Shown here one piece after another: positions 60,790 to 64,000 of a DNA stretch of 64,000 nt. The stretch is taken from assembly GCF_037325665.1 (NCBI RefSeq), contig NC_090248.1, positions 26,232,878-26,296,877 of the forward strand. Direction: 5' to 3'. The position numbers and the translations under genes were made by a program. This stretch comes from Littorina saxatilis (taxonomy: Eukaryota; Mollusca; Gastropoda; Littorinimorpha; Littorinidae). Each line of letters begins with the position of its first letter. Within the stretch, counting starts at the first letter, position 1. Below the pieces are notes generated by a model. That model did not search any database. It saw only the letters and a program-made list of their open reading frames with translations, and was not told the DNA's origin.

Positions 60790-63700
60790 TGGTAACGCTG
60801 TACGCATCCCCTTGGTAACAAGGGAAGCCCCTCTAAAAAAAGAGTGACCAATACCCATAAGGCCATATTAATACATACTTCCGACTTCCGTATGCGCGCG
60901 CATACGCCGCCATATGCATCATTCCATACTCAGCGAGCAGTGGGACTGGTCGTGTTTTTGTACGCTCTGGCTGTGTTCAGCCATCTGTCACTTCGTCTAC
61001 GGACTTGGTCACTTACCTCTTGGTATCTTCTTGCTTGTCTTATCGTCTCTTCATGTTGAGGTGAGATCTTTCTGTTTTTTGCTTGTGTTTGTGGGCGTTT
61101 TTGACCTTAAATTGAACTTGTGAAATTTTCTTGTTTACAAAATTTTTCGTGAGTTGTTTTTGGTCATGGCGGTTAGCGCCAAGAAGCGGCAGTTGTCTAA
61201 ACGAGTAACTGCTGCTTCTCCGCCGACAAAGTAAACACCTGGGAAAGCAAAGGCTTCCGGACAGGCTTGTGTTTCGGTTCATGTACTGTCTTTGCAAAAA
61301 TATCGATGTTTTGGTCGTCATGCCTCCTACTCCGTTTTTGACGGCTAAACCTTTAGACAAGGTTTCTCCTGTGGATAAGCCCGCTTAGGCTTCCTTAGTT
61401 TATGTGTTTCCCGGTCGTGCGTCTGCGGACGTGGCGACATTGTTGCTCTCTTTAAGTTCACAGGTTTCTTCCTTGGCGGGGGAGATCGCTTCCACGCGGG
61501 CGGAGATGCGTTCGCTTCCGGTGTGACGGGGGTTTCGTCTCTTGCCAACGTTCGCCTGCGCCGTCTGCTACTGTGTCTCAGGCTGATGTTCATGCGGAAT
61601 GGGATGATGGGACCACGCCTTCGCTTGTGGCCTGTGTTCCGGTTCCCGGTGGTTCTCACCAGTTTAAAGGTATGTTTTCTACCCAAGTACCCGGGTTCTC
61701 CGGGGAAAGGGTAGAGCGTCTCCAAGAGAAAGTAACTCCGGGCTCTGGCTTTGTGGGTGAAAGTTCCGAAGCTGAGGCTGGCTCTGACTGCATTGGCAGC
61801 AGGTCGGTGGCGGTTAGGAACCTTGGAGAGCGAACGGAAGATTTGCGCAACCACCCGCTTCTTTAGAATGTGGTAAGGGTGTGCGTCTTCCGCTTCCGCC
61901 CGGGGGGCAGGAAGAGAACAGTATAGCTGGCTCTTTGTTTGACTATGGGAGTCAAGCAGGGGGTCAGCTTCCCGAGGGCACGGGAGTGCCAGTCGGCTGT
62001 TCAGAAGACGGTGCTTCCGCAGAGGTGGTTGCACTGAATTCAAATTGCCGTTTAGGCTGTCAAGTGCAGTGGCACTGGGGGCTTAAGCGGCTTCAAGGTA
62101 CAATAGGATCTTCTGGTGCATGTTTAGGCATCCGGTTGGTTCTGATTTTTGCCAATCCATGGCCGATTTTGCTAACGCTTTTGCGGCTGTGGCTTCCGGT
62201 TTCAGGATGGTTTAGCCTTCTGCCGTTAACACTGTGGTGTTGGTAGTTGGCGCTCATCAGTCTTCGGCTTTCGGTTCCGTTGTTGCGGTTCCTCTGCTGT
62301 TACTCAGGCTAAATCCACTTCCTTTTCCAGGCTTTCAGCTGGTATGAGGCAGGTGGATGGAATATCCTTTCGGAGTTCCGGCTTTTGGGAAATTTGTTCC
62401 AAACCTTTCCCTTTTGGCAAGTGTTGCTTTTTCGGGATTGGTTCCGGCTCTCATCCTTTTGTAGATGGTTAGAATACCACTGTCCAGGATGATGAGGATT
62501 TGGAAGACTAGCTTCTGGGGCAGATGGAGACGCCTCTTTGTTGACTTTCAGCGAAGCTGCCATCTTTGTTTACATGGATGGCAGAGGTTACTACGCGCTT
62601 TTTCCCTGTAGGGTTAGCGGTAGCATTGTCATCTGCCTTTTCTCCTCCATCTTTTTTGGCGTGTCTTGCTCCTTCTTAGGATCAATTTGCGAACTCAATC
62701 GATGCTTTTGCCCCATCTCTGCCTTTGTTGGCATCTCAGGGGGAAGCTCATACTTCAGCTTTGCCGCTTTTTGCGCATTTTCAGCTGACCTGAGCCTTTT
62801 AAGGGAATCTTAGAACGTTATGTTCTTGGATTCTCTGTTGGGGTCGTTTGGGCTTGTGAAATTTGTTTTTTCACAATTGAGGCTCCTTTGTTACCACTTC
62901 CTTTGTGGGCAACGCTCGGCTTAGCTCCTGCGGTGGCGGGGCTTTAGCTTGCGTCATCTGCTCAAGCAGCGCGTCACGCGCTGATCGCTATCCGTAGGCT
63001 TCGGTTTACTCCAAGCTTAAGAACGTAGTTTATTCGTTTGCTTTTTCTACGGAACCGCCACCGGGTTCCCCGGAATTGGCGAACATCCGTCTGGATGTTA
63101 ATAGCAAGGAGTGACTGTCTCTCTGTCAGAACAAGGATCTCCTGGCTATGTTTCATTATGGCCGCACTCCTTTACATTTACCGCTTTTTAACAAATCTTG
63201 TTTCTGCGCTCTCTCGTGCGCGGTTACGTCCTATCTGGATATTTTTGTGTTCCGTCAGGACGCGGATACTAAGGATGTAGCTTTGCTTTTAGCCTGGGTG
63301 TAGGTCTCTTTCAAAAAGGTTTGTTCTTTTGGCGAGACTTTAATCTCTTCTTTTCTTGAAGGTTCCTCTTTGTGAGTTAGCTTCTATGCACAGGGATTCT
63401 TCTCTATCTTAAAAGCTCACTGCAGAAGGAAAGCGCACGGCAGGCCTTGGCTTTTTATTGTTTTCAAATAAAGGCTTCAGGCTCGCCGTTCTCGACTTTA
63501 TCTTTTGTCTCCTTACCCTCGCGTTCGTGGCAGGGTTCTGTGTCTAATATCCACCTTTCTTCCCCCTGAGGCAAGTTAGCGGTGGGTGTTGGTAGGCACA
63601 CAAAAGCACGCTTTCTTTCACACTTGTGGCAGTTATGTCAACTGGAAGTTAGTTCTCGGCATCACTCTTCTTTCGCCTTTGTGTTTAACACATCGGCTGG

Positions 63701-64000
63701 GGGGGATTAGGTTTCCCTCTTTGTGGGGGGAGACACGGGTGCCTCCCTTTTGGTTCTCTTTCATGGTTCGTTTGGTATTTCAGAGCTTCAGGGTTCTGAT
63801 CTTTTTTCTAAGTCATACGTTTGTTGAGCCGTTTTTGGATCTCTTGGAGATTGTGCAAGCGGCCCTTGATAGAAGTCCTTTACTCCAGGTGTAACTGGGA
63901 GTGCAGGGCTGGAACACATTAGATGTCTAAGGCTTCTCAGCTTTGATAGGACCCTTTGTGGTCTGTTGGGCGTTAAGCAATAGAACAAAGGGTTGGAACA
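60790..64000 (+). mobile_element. Decayed retroelement, gag-like remains (possibly DIRS-type)
   Basis: A GC-richer stretch than its surroundings, with an untranslated leader to about 61160 and then discontinuous protein-like remains in one orientation with gag-like composition (Ser/Ala/Pro-rich, a short coiled-coil-like piece). No reverse transcriptase or integrase/recombinase part is visible before the window ends. It is clearly broken, with many interruptions, and looks old. Family assignment to DIRS-like elements is a guess. Confidence 0.35.

Larger units (their letters stand above)
59083..60790. other. Presumed SUMF1 intron 5 sequence
   Basis: No exon recognised. Apart from the two foldback elements I see nothing identifiable. 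Confidence 0.5.

Noticed and set aside
61345-62043. 232-codon minus-strand open frame
   Set aside because: It lies antisense to the decayed retroelement; composition is that of the reverse strand of GC-rich coding remains and no family is recognised.

Overview
The window is intron-rich, repeat-dense animal nuclear DNA, most likely from a marine gastropod mollusc (the SINEs and other dispersed repeats recall periwinkle-type caenogastropods; this is inference from memory, not a search). Four protein-coding genes can be assembled exon by exon by recognising conserved protein pieces and checking that splice phases join: CHCHD4/MIA40 (+, 1503-11693, 3 exons, complete), urocanate hydratase UROC1 (+, 19136-41137, 21 coding exons, complete at 680 residues), a NUDT16-like Nudix hydrolase (-, 48852-46903, 4 exons, complete at 226 residues), and SUMF1, the formylglycine-generating enzyme (+, 49284 to beyond the window, first 5 exons). 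NUDT16-like and SUMF1 are head to head, 431 bp apart. The genes have unrelated jobs (mitochondrial intermembrane-space import, histidine breakdown, nucleotide/RNA decapping chemistry, sulfatase activation), but all four human counterparts lie on human chromosome 3, which suggests a surviving piece of an ancestral linkage group.

Layout: 1-1502 upstream repeats and a probable promoter; 1525-11376 CHCHD4 introns, holding a TTAA-flanked inverted-repeat element, a FAR1/ZSWIM3-like fragment and other repeats; 11694-19135 intergenic, with a 12 x 50 bp minisatellite and a full-length SINE; 19262-40987 UROC1 introns full of microsatellites, Helitron-like non-autonomous elements, a LINE fragment and one 200-N assembly gap (31653-31852); 41138-46902 intergenic, with SINEs and inverted-repeat elements; 46903-58187 NUDT16-like and SUMF1; 59083-64000 foldback elements and a decayed retroelement running off the end.

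The most interesting non-genic signal is a group of at least four sequence-unrelated non-autonomous element families with one common architecture. One end is AACAAG followed within about 20 nt by a small hairpin; the other end is a longer palindrome; and one arm of that palindrome recurs as an inverted copy just inside the AACAAG end. This is the layout expected of Helentron/HINE-type rolling-circle elements. Ten copies of the largest family (about 850 bp) are present, including head-to-tail dimers facing each other to form a 3.7 kb inverted structure in the last UROC1 intron. A separate canonical Helitron (TC start, 3' hairpin, CTAG end, A/T target) lies in SUMF1 intron 3.
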